A stretch of DNA of 5,548 nucleotides from JARBUG01 sp035628915 (GTDB lineage Bacteria > Bacillota > Sulfobacillia > Symbiobacteriales > Symbiobacteriaceae). Shown here piece after piece: positions 5,116-5,548 of this stretch; positions within the stretch are counted from its first letter, which is position 1; each line of letters begins with the position of its first letter. The notes under the pieces were generated by a model. That model was not told the DNA's origin. It did not search any database and worked only from the letters and a program-made list of their open reading frames with translations. The stretch lies in contig DASPIW010000047.1 in NCBI GenBank assembly GCA_035628915.1, positions 1 to 5,548 of the forward strand. Direction: 5' to 3'. The position numbers and the translations under genes are program-made.

Positions 5116-5299
5116 AAGTTTGGGCGGCGACCTACTCTCCCACGCTCGAGGCGTAGTACCATCGGCCCTGAGAGGCTTAACATTTCTCCGTCTTGTCCGG
5201 CGGTCCTTGGTTCCTTTTCCAAGGCCCACCGGACAAGACGGAGAAACCGTGTTCGGAATGGGAACGGGTGATCCCTCTCGGCATAGCCACCCTAAACTT
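5116..5299 (-). rRNA. rrf: 5S ribosomal RNA with a 65-nt internal insertion
   Basis: All conserved 5S segments are present in order on the minus strand. They include GGGTGGCTATGCCGAGAGGG, CACCCGTTCCCATTCCGAAC, ACACGG, then after an insertion GTTAAGCCTCTCAGGGCCGA, TGGTACTACG and GGGAGAGTAGGTCGCCGCCC. Helix I pairs the ends (GTTTAGGGTGG with CCGCCCAAAC, leaving the A at 5293 bulged), helix II pairs GAGAGG with CCTCTC, and helix IV pairs TACGC with GCGTG. Without the insertion the length is about 117-119 nt, normal for 5S; with it about 180-184. The 23S-5S order and a terminator just after it support a genuine operon-encoded gene. Whether the insertion stays in the mature RNA or is cut out is unknown. 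End positions are uncertain by a few bases. Confidence 0.92.
5182..5246 (-). other. 5S rRNA expansion/intervening hairpin
   Basis: TTTCTCCGTCTTGTCCGG (5183-5200) and CCGGACAAGACGGAGAAA (5229-5246) are perfect 18-bp inverted repeats. Inside, CCTTGG (5205-5210) pairs with CCAAGG (5219-5224), and three further pairs joined by one mismatch almost connect the two stems into a rod of about 27 bp with an 8-nt loop. It replaces the two nucleotides (AA in the RNA) between ACACGG of helix III and GTTAAGC of loop B. No target-site duplication or coding capacity is seen. Expansion segments in prokaryotic 5S rRNA are known, classically in the archaeon Halococcus morrhuae, and have also been reported in some clostridial-type orders. 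Confidence 0.92.
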
Positions 5300-5360
5300 G
5301 TATAGGGTTTGTACCCTCAAAACTCCACAGTGGTGATCGTGATCTCTGCATCAACTTAGT
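5300..5360 (-). other. 23S-5S intergenic spacer
   Basis: About 60 nt separate the 23S 3' end from the 5S 5' end, with no tRNA gene. A small hairpin, AGGGT-ACAA-ACCCT (5304-5317), lies directly before the 5S gene and may be a processing signal. Little else is recognisable. Confidence 0.7.
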
Positions 5361-5548
5361 GGTCAAGCCCTCGGCCGATTAGTACCGGTCCGCTCCACGA
5401 CTTACGCCGCTTCCACTCCCGGCCTATCTACCAGCTAGTCTTGCTGGGGCCTTACTACCTTTTGGTATGGGAAGTCTCATCTTCAGGACGGCTTCGCACT
5501 TAGATGCTTTCAGCGCTGATCCGTTCCGGCCATGGCTACCCAGCGATA
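5361..5548 (-). rRNA. rrl: 23S ribosomal RNA, 3' end (partial)
   Basis: The reverse complement ends with GGACCGGTACTAATCGGCCG then AGGGCTTGACC, the conserved 3' terminus of bacterial 23S rRNA. Upstream it has the conserved GAAGCCGTCCTGAAGATGAG block and the AAAGCATCTAAGTGCGAAGC element typical of the last 200 nt. The gene continues beyond the right edge. The 3' boundary is placed by similarity to Bacillota 23S ends and may shift by a few bases. Confidence 0.96.

Noticed and set aside
4769..5222. Minus-strand open frames of 79-110 codons around the 5S terminator and dehydrogenase start
   Set aside because: They cross the rRNA terminator or the 5S gene, or overlap the dehydrogenase out of frame, and show no recognisable domain.
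5183..5246. The 5S inverted repeat as a mobile element or an internal terminator
   Set aside because: There is no target duplication, no transposase and no T-run after the stem. The flanking 5S helices remain intact, so an rRNA expansion or intervening sequence fits better.
5300..5360. A tRNA gene in the 23S-5S spacer or after the 5S gene
   Set aside because: No cloverleaf, GTTCGANNC T-loop or acceptor stem could be found.
1..5548. CRISPR arrays, insertion sequences or attachment sites
   Set aside because: No regularly spaced direct repeats, transposase or integrase frames, or tRNA-adjacent duplications were seen.

Overview
The window is a stretch of about 5 kb between two ribosomal RNA operons that are both transcribed on the minus strand. 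At the right edge are the 3' end of a 23S rRNA gene, a short spacer, a 5S rRNA gene and its terminator. At the left edge are the promoters, leader and first ~59 nt of the 16S rRNA gene of the next operon. The rRNA sequences, strong GGAGG-type ribosome binding sites, TTGACA/TATAAT-type promoters and high-GC coding regions suggest a high-GC, Gram-positive-type bacterium, most likely a Clostridia-like or deep-branching Bacillota. This placement is an inference from short rRNA ends.

The most unusual element is the 5S rRNA gene. It has every conserved 5S segment but carries a 65-nt insertion (5182-5246) between helix III and the 3' side of loop B. The insertion folds into a very long hairpin with a perfect 18-bp basal stem, so the gene is about 180 nt instead of about 117.

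From right to left on the minus strand, the 5S terminator is followed by a two-gene operon. It encodes a D-malate/tartrate dehydrogenase of the TtuC/DmlA type and a divergent peptide deformylase. Next come a decayed histidine-kinase C-terminus and a symmetric terminator. A second two-gene operon follows, encoding a cysteine-rich YkgJ-like metal-binding protein and a GT-A/GT8-like glycosyltransferase-fold protein, which are translationally coupled. On the plus strand, a nitrilase gene starts back to back with the rRNA promoters and runs toward the glycosyltransferase gene. Between these two convergent genes lie a strong hairpin and a frameshifted C-terminal remnant of a SIS-domain sugar isomerase/aminotransferase.

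The intact genes do not form one obvious pathway. The dehydrogenase and nitrilase point to use of small organic acids and nitriles. Two gene relics in a short interval suggest that this inter-rrn segment gains and loses genes. Candidate operators are a triple GTCAC/GTGAC motif over the nitrilase -35 box and an 8-bp inverted repeat upstream of the dehydrogenase.
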